The notes under the pieces are model-generated. The model did not search any database. It saw only the letters and a program-made list of their open reading frames with translations, and had not been told where the DNA came from. From the NCBI GenBank assembly GCA_041690255.1, contig JAWLHU010000013.1:1-64000 (forward strand): 64,000 nucleotides of DNA, read 5' to 3'. Positions 8,950 to 17,490 of the stretch are shown here, in pieces (within the stretch, counting starts at the first letter, position 1; every line of letters starts with the position of its first letter). The position numbers and the translations under genes are program-made. The stretch is from JAWLHU01 sp041690255 (GTDB lineage Bacteria > Bacillota > Sulfobacillia > Symbiobacteriales > Symbiobacteriaceae).

Positions 8950-9876
8950 TTGGCGCAGTACCGGCTCGATGATCAAGTCGTTCATTACCAGTGGGACAAC
9001 GCCCTTGCGCCCCGACTGACGATCGACTCCGGCGACACCGTTACCTTCACTTGCCGCGATGCCTCTGACGGCCACTATCATCCGGATCGCTCGCCAGATG
9101 AGATCAACCGTCCCCGCCAGTCCAAGGGCCACCCTTTGACCGGCCCCGTCTGCGTGCGAGGGGCCGAGCCCGGTGACAGCCTTGCGATCGAGATCCTGGG
9201 GTACGAGCACAAGGGCTGGGGCTGGACAGTCAGTGCGACCCGTGGCGGTCTCCTCCCCGGCGAGTTCGACTTCCTGCTCAAGCAGTGGAAGCTGGACGAC
9301 AGCGGCTTTGCCGAGTTCAAACCGGGAATCCGGATCCCAGTCGAGCCCTTCGCAGGCATTATTGGTGTGGCCCCGGCAGAGCCCGGTGCTCATCTGACCG
9401 CCCCGCCCCGCAGTCATGGCGGCAACATGGACATCCGCCACCTTGTAGCCGGTGCCACCCTCTACCTCCCGGTCTTCGTCCCCGGGGCGCTCCTCTCCGC
9501 CGGCGACTGCCATGCGGCCCAGGGCGATGGTGAGGTCAGTCTGACGGCCATTGAGGCCCCGATGGATGTGACCCTTCGGGTCACCGTCCGCAAGGGTGTC
9601 ACCATTTCCGGTCCGCAGTTCCGGACTCCCAGCCCGCTGACCCGGGCCGATTCCAAGGGCTACTTCGCCACGACGGGCATTGAGCCCGACCTCATGGAGG
9701 CGACGCGGCAGGCAATTCGCCACATGGTGAGCCACCTGGTGGCTGAGTACTACCTGACCCGGGAGGAGGCCTACATCCTCTGCTCCGTGGCCGTCGATCT
9801 GAAGATCAGCGAGGTGGTGGACGCACCCAACTGGGTCGTCTCCGCCTACCTCCCCCTTTCGATCTTCGAGGGGTAG
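8950..9876 (+). CDS. Acetamidase/formamidase family protein
   Basis: 308 residues matching the FmdA/AmdA family along its length. These cytosolic enzymes hydrolyse short amides (formamide, acetamide) to the acid and ammonia. Family segments seen include the N-terminal beta-strands with SGDTVTFTCRDASDGHY, the RGAEPGDSLAIEILGYEHK stretch, the GVAPAEPGAHLTAPPRSHGGN metal-site region and the late EAYILCSVAVDLKISEVVD segment. The TTG start has a GGGAGGGAT site four bases upstream. It is monocistronic, bounded by a terminator. Confidence 0.9.
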   Translation: MAQYRLDDQVVHYQWDNALAPRLTIDSGDTVTFTCRDASDGHYHPDRSPDEINRPRQSKGHPLTGPVCVRGAEPGDSLAIEILGYEHKGWGWTVSATRGGLLPGEFDFLLKQWKLDDSGFAEFKPGIRIPVEPFAGIIGVAPAEPGAHLTAPPRSHGGNMDIRHLVAGATLYLPVFVPGALLSAGDCHAAQGDGEVSLTAIEAPMDVTLRVTVRKGVTISGPQFRTPSPLTRADSKGYFATTGIEPDLMEATRQAIRHMVSHLVAEYYLTREEAYILCSVAVDLKISEVVDAPNWVVSAYLPLSIFEG

Positions 9877-9885
9877 ACAAAGAAA

Positions 9886-9909
9886 GGCGTGTGCCAGACG
9901 GCGCACGCC
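9886..9909. terminator. Bidirectional terminator between convergent genes
   Basis: A GGCGTGTGCC stem closes with GGCGCACGCC around AGAC. On the plus strand it is followed by CTTCCTGTTT and on the minus strand by TTTCTTTGTC. It separates the acetamidase gene from the convergent DUF2797 gene. Confidence 0.8.
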
Positions 9910-9917
9910 CTTCCTGT

Positions 9918-10754
9918 TTACCCCACCGCCGCTTCGGTGAGGCCCTCCGCCTCGAACGATACCAGGAAGCCGGCAAACTTGGAGACATTCAAGACCCCGG
10001 TGCTCAGGATCAGGTAGTTCCCCTTAATCCCGAGCAAGCGCCCCTCTGCAGGCGCCTTCTCTATGTCGTGTGAACTGATCTTCTCAGGCAGTCCGGTGAC
10101 CGGGTAGTGGAAGTGGCGGACGGCCTCATCGTTCAGAATGTACCCCTGATACTCTGACGGAATCAGCCCGAGCACCCTCTCCCGCACCGCCAGAATCGGC
10201 GTCTCCACGACCTCGCCCTTCAGCATCTTCCGCCAGTTCGTCTTATCCTGCAGATGCTGCGAGAGGAAGAGTTCCAGTTCGCCGGCCATCTTCCGGGTCG
10301 GCACCAGGGCGATCGGGATAGCCTCCACGGCGCCCTGATCCATCCACCGGCCAGGTACGTTTCGGGTAATGCCGACCTTCACGTCACTCGATTTCGCCAG
10401 GTAAACGAAGGTCGGGATCATGCAGTGCGCGTCGCCCCAGGCCTGCTCGCGGCAGGTCTCGTAGTGGCAGAGATGCGGCTTTACCTGGCATAGATCATTG
10501 ATCGCCAGGTTCTGAAAGCAGGGCCAGCAGGAGCCACCGTTAAACAGCTTGTTCGCCTTCCGACCGCAGTGAATGCACCGCTTCTCCCCCGAAAAGGTCA
10601 CCTTCACGTGCCCGCCGACAAGGTCGTTCAGGGGAATCTCCTGGTCATCGAGCTTCAGACTATAGAGGACCGTCTCCTCGCCGAGGCGCGGGATCAGGTC
10701 ACGAATCAATCCCTTATGCACAGGCTTCACTCCCACCCTCGTACTCCCCCACAC
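9918..10754 (-). CDS. DUF2797 family protein
   Basis: About 278 residues; start uncertain (GTG or ATG codons over the first ten residues are all weakly supported). Two cysteine clusters, CIHCGR...CWPCF and CHYETC...C, look like zinc sites. They precede a segment VYLAKSSDVKVGITRN...RWMDQGA that resembles a GIY-YIG-like beta-hairpin. This order is the hallmark of DUF2797, a family of unknown function. Neighbours give no functional hint. It lies alone between two terminators. Confidence 0.75.
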   Translation of the reverse strand: MWGSTRVGVKPVHKGLIRDLIPRLGEETVLYSLKLDDQEIPLNDLVGGHVKVTFSGEKRCIHCGRKANKLFNGGSCWPCFQNLAINDLCQVKPHLCHYETCREQAWGDAHCMIPTFVYLAKSSDVKVGITRNVPGRWMDQGAVEAIPIALVPTRKMAGELELFLSQHLQDKTNWRKMLKGEVVETPILAVRERVLGLIPSEYQGYILNDEAVRHFHYPVTGLPEKISSHDIEKAPAEGRLLGIKGNYLILSTGVLNVSKFAGFLVSFEAEGLTEAAVG

Positions 10755-10806
10755 ACTTCGCCACCGGCGAGCCAGACTCCTACCCCGGCCGCGCTGGAAC
10801 GAACCG

Positions 10807-10836
10807 GGAGGGATGGCACAGTGTGCATCCCTCCCA
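10807..10836 (-). terminator. Terminator of the small lipoprotein gene
   Basis: A stem GGGAGGGATG closes with CATCCCTCCC around CACACTGTGC. It is followed on the minus strand by GGTTCGTTCC. It lies just past the stop at 10848. Confidence 0.75.
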
Positions 10837-10847
10837 ACTTGCGCGAC

Positions 10848-11366
10848 TTACTTATCGCCGATCATAATGCCGATTGTGACCACCCCATCTTCGGAGTTGA
10901 TGGTGGTCATGGTCGACTCCTTGTCGGACTCGCCCATGAGGAGCGACATCTTCTCACCATCGGTGTCGGTGTCGGTCCGAGAGATCTCGAATCCCCGCTC
11001 CTGGAACGCCTTCTCGTAGAAGTCAGCGACGTCCGTCACGTCACCCTTTACCTGCAGTTCCACGACCCAGAGCGTCTTGCCCTCACTCTTCACGTCCGAC
11101 CCACTCAGGACCTTGGCACCCCTGTAGACGGGGAGCGGGAAACCCTCAGGAATCTTCCCATCCTCTGAGTTGCTGAACGTCACTTGCTCGCCGTCCTTGC
11201 CCTTAACCGTAACCGAATTCTTGTCGCTCTCTACCTTCACACCGGTCGCAGCCTCAACAGCCTTCTCCGCCGCCTTCTCCGCTACCTTGTCAGCCGCCTT
11301 CTCCGCCAAGCCACACCCACTCAGGACCATGGCGAGCAGAGCCAGGGCCACTGCAAACTTACGCAT
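10848..11366 (-). CDS. Small lipoprotein of unknown function
   Basis: 172 residues with a lipoprotein signal: charged start, hydrophobic stretch and lipobox LSGC with the acylated Cys18. An Ala/Glu/Lys helical segment (AEKAADKVAEKAAEKAVEAA, about 20-40) follows. The globular part has PEGFPLPVYRGAKVLSG and a later DVADFYEKAFQERGFEI stretch; these resemble domains of secreted Bacillota proteins of unknown role. It likely sits on the outer face of the membrane. Single-gene unit with its own terminator. Confidence 0.7.
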   Translation of the reverse strand: MRKFAVALALLAMVLSGCGLAEKAADKVAEKAAEKAVEAATGVKVESDKNSVTVKGKDGEQVTFSNSEDGKIPEGFPLPVYRGAKVLSGSDVKSEGKTLWVVELQVKGDVTDVADFYEKAFQERGFEISRTDTDTDGEKMSLLMGESDKESTMTTINSEDGVVTIGIMIGDK

Positions 11367-11473
11367 GAGTCTTCCCCCTTGCTACAGCGCTTCCGCCAAG
11401 TAACCAGAATTATCGTCCTACCAATACTATTAGTGTAAGAAGTCCCGTGTCAATTCAGGTGACGAAAATGAAA

Positions 11474-11495
11474 GGCGGGGGCACGTACCCCCGCC
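11474..11495 (-). terminator. Terminator of the EF-hand protein gene
   Basis: A GGCGGGGG stem with its complement CCCCCGCC is followed on the minus strand by TTTCATTTTCG. It lies 16 bases after the stop codon at 11512. Confidence 0.8.
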
Positions 11496-11511
11496 ATCTT
11501 ACGCCGTCCGG

Positions 11512-12519
11512 TCACACATTGATATCCAGGTGCTGAACCGTGCCGGCACCGCCCTCTTCGCGGACGAAGACACCCGCCGTACGTGCTTCGCCGCCGGCCT
11601 GCGAGAATGGGGCGAGGATATTGCCAAGGAAAATCGCCCCGATTCCCTTCTGCCCGAGCCCAAACAGTTGACTCTGGCCAGCGGCGTCGCGGGTCCAAAT
11701 GCGAAGCCTCTCGTAGATCGGGTCGCTCTCGTCGATCCAGTTGTTGCCGTCCTCGTCGTGCTGGGCCAGGTCCGCGAAGCCATCCCCGCTCTGCGGTCCA
11801 AAGAGCTCCGAGCCGTCGTTGATCAGCCCATCGCCGTTCTGGTCCAGGGCCAGGAAACCGCTTCCCGCCTGGAGGGTCGGCATCTGGTCAGGTGTGCCGT
11901 CCACGTCCAGATCGAAAGCGAAGCGCGTCTCTGTCAACTCAGCAGCCGTACCGCCGTAGTTGATCACAAGGGGATCGATCTTCCTGGCATTTCCGGCGCG
12001 CAACTCGAAGTGGCTCTCCTGGTAGAACTCTCGGGTCATGGAGAGCTCGACCGAGAAAGAGATCTCCTGGCCGTCCGCTGTCCGGATGATGCCCTCTGCG
12101 GCAAACGCGAGACTCTCCCTTTCATAGACGAACTCATGAGCCTCGTAGTGAAGACCCCAGTCCGGCTGCGGGTTGACCCCTGGGGCCTCGGTCCGCATCT
12201 CCTCAGGCGTCAGCACCTTGATCTTGATCTTAAAGAGTCGCTCCAGGATCAGGACCCGTACCCGATCCTCCGGGGCGAGATTCTTCAGCCGCTCCTCGTC
12301 CGGATCGGCGGCTCCCTCTACCCCCTCGACCGAGCGACCGTGCGCCAACGACCAGAGGCGGCGGGCCTCATCGGAAATCTCGACTCGATCCCCGGCCACC
12401 TGGCCAGCCCGCTGACCAGGTCGCTCCCCTACCCAAGCCTCCAGCTTCTCCTGCTTGCCATAAGCCTTAATCACGCCGTGCTGACTCGCCATGGCCACAT
12501 TCGACCCCGCGATTCGCAT
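11512..12519 (-). CDS. EF-hand calcium-binding protein
   Basis: About 335 residues from the ATG at 12519, which has AAGGATGG eight bases upstream; a longer reading from 12558 has no such site. The N-terminus MRIAGSNVAMASQHG is typical of a bacterial family that lacks a signal peptide and ends in a dockerin/EF-hand-like module. That module is visible near the C-terminus: LDQNGDGLINDGSELFG, then DEDGNNWIDESDPIYE, then the LRIW strand. The Asp/Asn spacing fits Ca2+ loops. Cellular role unknown; no export signal is seen. Confidence 0.72.
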   Translation of the reverse strand: MRIAGSNVAMASQHGVIKAYGKQEKLEAWVGERPGQRAGQVAGDRVEISDEARRLWSLAHGRSVEGVEGAADPDEERLKNLAPEDRVRVLILERLFKIKIKVLTPEEMRTEAPGVNPQPDWGLHYEAHEFVYERESLAFAAEGIIRTADGQEISFSVELSMTREFYQESHFELRAGNARKIDPLVINYGGTAAELTETRFAFDLDVDGTPDQMPTLQAGSGFLALDQNGDGLINDGSELFGPQSGDGFADLAQHDEDGNNWIDESDPIYERLRIWTRDAAGQSQLFGLGQKGIGAIFLGNILAPFSQAGGEARTAGVFVREEGGAGTVQHLDINV

Positions 12520-12695
12520 AGACCAACACCATCCTTGGTAGTATTCCCGGTCATCCATGACCGTCTTTTCAGCTTATTGCAATGATTATACCAGTCTCGC
12601 GCCGGCTGCGGAAGAGTCTTTTGGCCAGTTCCCGTAGATCTGAGGCCAGGAGGGTCGGTGCCTTTAGGGATACCGGCTTACACTACCGCGCGAAA

Positions 12696-12727
12696 ACAGG
12701 GACGCGTACTACGGCACATGTCCCTGT
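12696..12727 (-). terminator. Terminator of the nrdR-nrdJ unit
   Basis: An ACAGGGAC stem with complement GTCCCTGT around a 16-base loop is followed on the minus strand by TTTTCG. It lies 30 bases past the nrdJ stop. I see nothing else in 12520-12756. Confidence 0.65.
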
Positions 12728-12756
12728 CTTCTCTCAGCAAGCATCGCAGCCCGCGA

Positions 12757-15132
12757 CTACGAGCACTTGGAGTAGCCGCAGTTGTGGCAGGTAGCGCAGC
12801 CCTCTCCCACGGCCAGGGCATGGGATCCGCACTCCGGGCACGGATCCACGTGCCGGTCGACCTCTGCACCGGCCATGACGGCGGGGGTTGGGGCGGTGCC
12901 ATGGAAGTCGTGGTTCTCGTCGGTCCCCACTGTGAGGGAGACCACGTTGGTCGCCTGCGCAGAGGAGTCCTTCCAGGCCAGATAGCGCTGCAGACCCTTG
13001 GAAATCGCCGAGGCGAGCGAGGTGACCCGGTTCGGCCCGAATCCGTAGGAGCCCGACCCACCGATGTTCTTCAGCGTGTCGATTACGATCTCGATCCTCT
13101 CGCGCACCGGCACATCGGAGCGAAGGCGGAGCATCTTCGAGACCAGCATCCCCATGCCAACAGCGTCGGCCATGAGATCCGAGCCGGCTGCACCGACGTT
13201 GACGATGATCTCAAACGGCTCACCGAAATCGTCCTGGTGGATGTCCAGGGTCATCTTCCCGAAGTGGGTCGGGATGACGAACATCTTGCCAACCGCTTCG
13301 GTCGGCCGAGGGCGGAGGGCCGGGCCCGTGGGCGCCGCCGCTGCAACCGGATGCTCTGCGGCCTGCTCTTTCTTCTCCGTCTTGTCGCCAGACGTGAGCA
13401 CCTGGAAGGCGCGAGAACCATCACGGTAGACAGTAATCCCCTTCAGGCCAAGCTCCCAGGCCAGTGAGTAGGACCGCTCCACATCTTCCTTGGTGGCGTG
13501 GTGCGAGAAGTTGATCGTCTTCGAGACCGCGGCGTCTACTGGCTGCTGATCGACGGACAGGCCGTCCTTCCCCTGGAAAGCGCCCTGCATGCGGACATGC
13601 CACTCCGGCGCGATATCGTGGGAGGTCGCAAAGATGCGCTGCCAGTTCTCGGGGACCCCGTCGACCCCTCGGCAAGTGCCATGGTCGGCGACCGCCTTCA
13701 TGAGCTCGTCGGAGTACCAGCCTTCCTGGCGGGCGACCGTTTCGAACTGCCCGTCAATATCCAGCATGATTGAACCGGCCTGATTCCGGGTGAAGACGAG
13801 GGCGAACTTCGGCTCAATGCCGCCAGAGCAAGGCAGGGAAGGCGTCGCCGCAAAGAGCGAAATGGTGCCCGTCGGGGCGACGGTGGTCATGGTCGCGTTG
13901 CGGACCTTGATACCCGCCTTCTGCCACTGGCTGCCCTCCCACTCGGGGTACGCGCCGCGGGTCTCAGCCAGGGAGATCGACTCCTCGGTCGCCTTCTGCT
14001 TAATGAAGGTCATCACCTGGCTGCCCAACTCAACGGCGTCTTCGGAGTCGTAGGCCAGACCCATCTGCACGAGCATCTCCGCCCAGCCCATGACGCCCAA
14101 GCCAATCCGCCGGTCACGACGGGCCTTCTCGGCGATCTGGGACAGAGGGTACTTGTTGGCGTCAATGACGTTGTCGAGGAATCGGGTCGTCAAGCGGGCG
14201 ACTGAGCCAAGCCGCGCCCAGTCCACCACAGCGCCTGCCGTGTAGGGGTTCAGGACAAAATTGGCGAGATTGATCGAACCCAAGTTGCAGGAACCATAGG
14301 GCGGAAGGGGCTGCTCACCGCACGGGTTGGTCGCCTCAATCACTTCGGCATGATTGTTCGGATTGCGACGGTTCATGCGGTCAATGAAGACCACACCCGG
14401 CTCGCCAGTCTTCCAGGCGTTCTCGACAAGCTTCTCCCAGACCATGCGGGCAGACAGGGTACCCATGGCCTCCCCATCGCGCGGATTGATCAGATCGTAG
14501 TCGGTCTCATTCTCCAGGGCTGCCATGAATGCGTCCGTTATACCAACCGAAATATTAAAATTGGTAATCTGGGTAGTATCGGCCTTGGACTCGATGAAGC
14601 CCATGATATCGGGATGATCGACCCGCAGAATGCCCATGTTGGCGCCACGGCGGGTGCCACCCTGCTTGATCGCCTCAGTCGACGAGTTGTAGACACGAAG
14701 GAAGGAGACCGGTCCGGAGGCCACGCCCTGCGATGAGCGAACCTTGTCACCGGACGGACGGAGCCGGGAGAAAGCGAAGCCCGTGCCGCCACCGGTCTGG
14801 TGGATCAGTGCAGCCTGCTTCATCGTCTCATAGATCTCCGAAAGAGAGTCTCCAACCGGCAGCACGAAGCAAGCGGAGAGCTGGCCCAGCGAAGTGCCGG
14901 CTCCGGTAAACGTGGGGCTGTTGGGCATGAAGTCCTGCCGGTCCATAAGCCCGTAGAAAGAATCCTCGACCGCCTTGACCTCCTCCGGCCCGGCGCCGTA
15001 CTGCGCCTCCATGGACGCGATCACACTTGAAACACGGCGCAGCATATCGTCCGGGGTTTCGCGGGTACCATCCTCCTTCAGCCGCAGGTACCGCTTCTCC
15101 AGAACCGTCTTAGAGATGTGAGTCAGTTCCAA
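12757..15132 (-). CDS. nrdJ: Class II (adenosylcobalamin-dependent) ribonucleoside-diphosphate reductase
   Basis: 791 residues. It reduces ribonucleotides to deoxyribonucleotides using a 5'-deoxyadenosyl radical from vitamin B12, so it works with or without oxygen. The active-site region has NPCGEQPLPPYGSCNLGS (substrate-site cysteine and asparagine), and MTTVAPTGTISLFA is the conserved loop after it. The C-terminus carries the redox-relay/zinc-like tail CPECGSHAL...CATCHNCGYSKCS. There is no nrdB or nrdF nearby, as expected for class II. It follows nrdR by 79 bp in the same direction and shares its regulation. Confidence 0.95.
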   Translation of the reverse strand: MELTHISKTVLEKRYLRLKEDGTRETPDDMLRRVSSVIASMEAQYGAGPEEVKAVEDSFYGLMDRQDFMPNSPTFTGAGTSLGQLSACFVLPVGDSLSEIYETMKQAALIHQTGGGTGFAFSRLRPSGDKVRSSQGVASGPVSFLRVYNSSTEAIKQGGTRRGANMGILRVDHPDIMGFIESKADTTQITNFNISVGITDAFMAALENETDYDLINPRDGEAMGTLSARMVWEKLVENAWKTGEPGVVFIDRMNRRNPNNHAEVIEATNPCGEQPLPPYGSCNLGSINLANFVLNPYTAGAVVDWARLGSVARLTTRFLDNVIDANKYPLSQIAEKARRDRRIGLGVMGWAEMLVQMGLAYDSEDAVELGSQVMTFIKQKATEESISLAETRGAYPEWEGSQWQKAGIKVRNATMTTVAPTGTISLFAATPSLPCSGGIEPKFALVFTRNQAGSIMLDIDGQFETVARQEGWYSDELMKAVADHGTCRGVDGVPENWQRIFATSHDIAPEWHVRMQGAFQGKDGLSVDQQPVDAAVSKTINFSHHATKEDVERSYSLAWELGLKGITVYRDGSRAFQVLTSGDKTEKKEQAAEHPVAAAAPTGPALRPRPTEAVGKMFVIPTHFGKMTLDIHQDDFGEPFEIIVNVGAAGSDLMADAVGMGMLVSKMLRLRSDVPVRERIEIVIDTLKNIGGSGSYGFGPNRVTSLASAISKGLQRYLAWKDSSAQATNVVSLTVGTDENHDFHGTAPTPAVMAGAEVDRHVDPCPECGSHALAVGEGCATCHNCGYSKCS

Positions 15133-15211
15133 TGTGCGCCCTCCCTATGTGTTATGTAGTCGTAAGTCACCACACTCGACCGACCGCTCGGGTGGCCGGC
15201 CAAACGCGGGG

Positions 15212-15661
15212 TTAGTAGGCCCTGAGCAACTGCTCCAGTTGCTCACGAAACTCGTTTACATCTTTGAACTCCCTGTAGACCGAGGCGAATCGCACATAGG
15301 CGACGCCATCCACATGTCGGAGCCGGTCCATGACCTTCTCCCCCAGCAGAACGGACGGCACCTCCTTGTCCAAGGACGACCGCAGGTCCCGCTCGACCTC
15401 ATCAACCAGTCTCTCGATCACTTCCAGCGAAACCGGACGCTTCTCGCAGGCCTTCAGTATACCCGAGAGCAACTTGTTCCGATCGAAGCTCTCCCGGCGG
15501 CCGTCCTTTTTTATGACGACCAGGTGAGGCACCTCCAGCCGCTCCATGGTATTGAAGCGCCTGGCACAGCCCGTGCACTCTCGCCGGCGGCGGATTGCGT
15601 CCTCCTCCGTGTGCCGGGACTCGATCACCTTGGACTCCTCGCCGCAGTAGGGACACTTCAT
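15212..15661 (-). CDS. nrdR: Transcriptional repressor NrdR
   Basis: 149 residues, the usual length. An N-terminal zinc ribbon (MKCPYCGEES...CTGCARRF, Cys3, Cys6 and the later pair) is followed by an ATP-cone (VIKKDGRRESFDRNKLLSGI onward). The ATP-cone senses the ATP/dATP balance. The protein represses ribonucleotide reductase genes through paired NrdR boxes, which are visible upstream at 15720 and 15753. It is the first gene of the nrdR-nrdJ unit and is thus probably self-regulated. Confidence 0.96.
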   Translation of the reverse strand: MKCPYCGEESKVIESRHTEEDAIRRRRECTGCARRFNTMERLEVPHLVVIKKDGRRESFDRNKLLSGILKACEKRPVSLEVIERLVDEVERDLRSSLDKEVPSVLLGEKVMDRLRHVDGVAYVRFASVYREFKDVNEFREQLEQLLRAY

Positions 15662-15719
15662 GATGCAATCACCCTTCGGCCAGTCCCGACAAGGGGCTGT
15701 GGATTAATCTGTGGGTAAA

Positions 15720-15735
15720 ACCCCAGATATGGGGT
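15720..15735 (-). promoter_or_regulatory. NrdR box, promoter-distal copy near the gene
   Basis: The sequence ACCCCAGATATGGGGT is an almost perfect palindrome. It fits the NrdR box pattern (C-x-A-x-A-T-A-T-x-G core, flanks complementary). It lies 59 bp upstream of nrdR and exactly 33 bp from the second box, about three helical turns. Confidence 0.7.
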
Positions 15736-15752
15736 GGGCATGTCCTACTCTA

Positions 15753-15768
15753 CCACTACATATGGGGG
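15753..15768 (-). promoter_or_regulatory. NrdR box, second copy, in the likely promoter spacer
   Basis: CCACTACATATGGGGG aligns base for base with the first box at an offset of 33 bp. On the minus strand a possible promoter, TTGTTT then 17 bp then TAGAGT (about 15746-15774), would place this box between -35 and -10. Bound NrdR would then block RNA polymerase. Confidence 0.65.
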
Positions 15769-15865
15769 TAAACAACCTCTTTCGTCTGCCGAAATCCGCC
15801 ATTGAGCGCGCGAATCTCGTCGTAGGTTGTCCGTTCTTCTGTTTTTGAGGACCTACAAAAAGTAC

Positions 15866-15881
15866 TAGGGTGGACACCCTA
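15866..15881. promoter_or_regulatory. Operator-like 16-bp palindrome
   Basis: TAGGGTG, spacer GA, then CACCCTA: a perfect 7-bp inverted repeat. It lies about 205 bp upstream of nrdR, in a gene-free stretch of 15662-16069 that otherwise holds the NrdR boxes. No regulator is assigned; no B12 riboswitch was recognised in this stretch. Confidence 0.4.
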
Positions 15882-16069
15882 TAAACGTAAGGTTCACACT
15901 TTACAGCCGCCCGGATCCCTGCCGCAATATAGTCGCACCCTCCCAGTCGAACTCCTCACCCGTGAGTCCGTGCGCCACCGGTCACGCCCTGAAGCACCAC
16001 ACCGACCCGCCCAAGCCGTCGGCATACGCCAAGGCCGGAGCCCAGAGGGACCCCGGCCTGTACCGTCCT

Positions 16070-16822
16070 CTACTCCCCCAGCCCGAGTTCCCGAGCCAGG
16101 CGACTCAGTGCGACGCCCGCCTTCTCCCGGACCAACCAGCGGGCGTGCCGATCCATATAGGTCGGCTCCAGATTGAAGATCGCCAGATCCGCACCCTCAC
16201 CGACCGCGATCGCCGGCAGTTGACCGACAGGGGCAACCTCCAGCGACGAGCCCACCACCAGGAAGAGATCCGCCTGGTAGGCCGCCTCCAGGGCCGCCTT
16301 GATCGCATCGACCGGAAGCGCCTCCTCGAATAGGATCACCCCCGGTTTCAGGACTCCGCCGCATTCCGGGCAGTGCGGCAGATCCGCGAACGACTCCACC
16401 TCCACGTCGATCAAGGTCGATGGGAAGCGACGCTCACAGGTGAGGCAAACGCACTCCCGCAATGAGCCGTGGGCCTCAATGACGCTCGTCGCCCCAGCCG
16501 CCTGATGCAGCCCATCGACGTTCTGCGTGATCAGTTCTTTGATCAACCCCGCACGCTGCATGGCGGCCAACGCCCTGTGAACCGGGTTCGGCTGGGCACC
16601 CCAGAGCCGGGAAAGCCTGTGTCGGTAGAACTGGTAGAATTCCACCGGACTCTGCCGCAGCGCCGTCATGGAGGCCAGTTTCATCGGGTCGACGTTCTTC
16701 CAGAGCCCCTCCTTGGAGCGGAAGTCCGGCAGTCCTGACTCCGTGCTGGCTCCGGCGCCGGTCAACACCACCGCATGCCGCGAACTCTGCAACACCGCAG
16801 CCAGATCCATCATCACGTCCAT
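16070..16822 (-). CDS. Sir2-family NAD-dependent protein deacylase
   Basis: 250 residues of the sirtuin family: NAD+-dependent removal of acetyl or other acyl groups from lysines, giving nicotinamide and O-acyl-ADP-ribose. Motifs in order: GAGASTESGLPDFRS (NAD-binding), ITQNVDGLHQAAG with the following EAHGS catalytic His, zinc site CLTCERRF...CPECGG, GVILFEEALP and VVGSSLEVAPVGQLP. It is a stand-alone gene; no acetyl-CoA synthetase gene lies next to it, so the target is open. Confidence 0.95.
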   Translation of the reverse strand: MDVMMDLAAVLQSSRHAVVLTGAGASTESGLPDFRSKEGLWKNVDPMKLASMTALRQSPVEFYQFYRHRLSRLWGAQPNPVHRALAAMQRAGLIKELITQNVDGLHQAAGATSVIEAHGSLRECVCLTCERRFPSTLIDVEVESFADLPHCPECGGVLKPGVILFEEALPVDAIKAALEAAYQADLFLVVGSSLEVAPVGQLPAIAVGEGADLAIFNLEPTYMDRHARWLVREKAGVALSRLARELGLGE

Positions 16823-16893
16823 ACCGGCTCACCTCACCCCAATAGTTTCGATGCGCGCAAAGCGGCCACCTCTCAGGGTGACCGCTCATGCCG

Positions 16894-17469
16894 CTACGCC
16901 CGAGTACCCGTCGCCGGGTAGGCGTCTATGTTGTGCTGCCGAACCTCACTGCAGGGCCACGCACCAATCATGAGGAAGTCGGTCCTGATGCCTAGCAGAG
17001 CGCTGAACAATCGTACGATGTACGGGGAGATCGGGTACTCACCCTGACGCATCTCCGCCAGATCCTGTTCATTGTGTTCGAGATAAACGAGCCAGTCTGC
17101 CCACGTCTCAATCGACCAAACCTCCTGGAGGATGTCGGTCACAAACCGGAACCGGGCACAGATCCCCTCGTCGGTCAACGCCCTCTTCTGGGTGTACGGC
17201 GCGCTGTTCCACCGCTGGGTGAACTTGCGTCGCACTCGGCGCAGATTGAGCTCGTCCAGGCCACTCCGCTCCATGAGCTTCCTGTCGACAGCTGTTCGGG
17301 TTGGGTGGAGCGGCCCGTTTGACAGCCGGTTGGACAACACCCTTGTCTCCCCCTTCCGGTTCACGGTACGGGCTAGTCCCTCATACCTTAATACGTAGCT
17401 TGTCGCAATTTGGTTCGAAACTTGTGGGCGAAGTTTGTTGAGAAACGCCCGATTTGTGCGGTTCGACAC
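16894..17469 (-). CDS. Regulator-like protein related to the XRE protein at 52580, without a recognisable HTH
   Basis: Up to 191 residues; the start is uncertain and the ATG giving MERSGLDEL (residue 66) is an alternative. Residues 79-170 align with residues 88-179 of the XRE regulator at 52580-53257 with a single one-residue gap. Shared positions include V/I-R-x-K/R-F, A/E-R-F, the D-x-L helix, I/L-S-P, L/T-G-I and the closing F-x-x-I-G. The canonical N-terminal helix-turn-helix of that protein is missing here, so this may be a shortened or decayed paralogue or a partner subunit. It starts 22 bp after the pilO-like gene. Confidence 0.55.
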   Translation of the reverse strand: MSNRTNRAFLNKLRPQVSNQIATSYVLRYEGLARTVNRKGETRVLSNRLSNGPLHPTRTAVDRKLMERSGLDELNLRRVRRKFTQRWNSAPYTQKRALTDEGICARFRFVTDILQEVWSIETWADWLVYLEHNEQDLAEMRQGEYPISPYIVRLFSALLGIRTDFLMIGAWPCSEVRQHNIDAYPATGTRA

Positions 17470-17490
17470 GCCGATGGACCAGCCAAACCC

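Noticed and set aside
15662..16069. A possible cobalamin riboswitch upstream of the B12-dependent reductase
   Set aside because: No B12-box or GCCACTG-type core was found on the minus strand; the region is explained by NrdR boxes and one palindrome.
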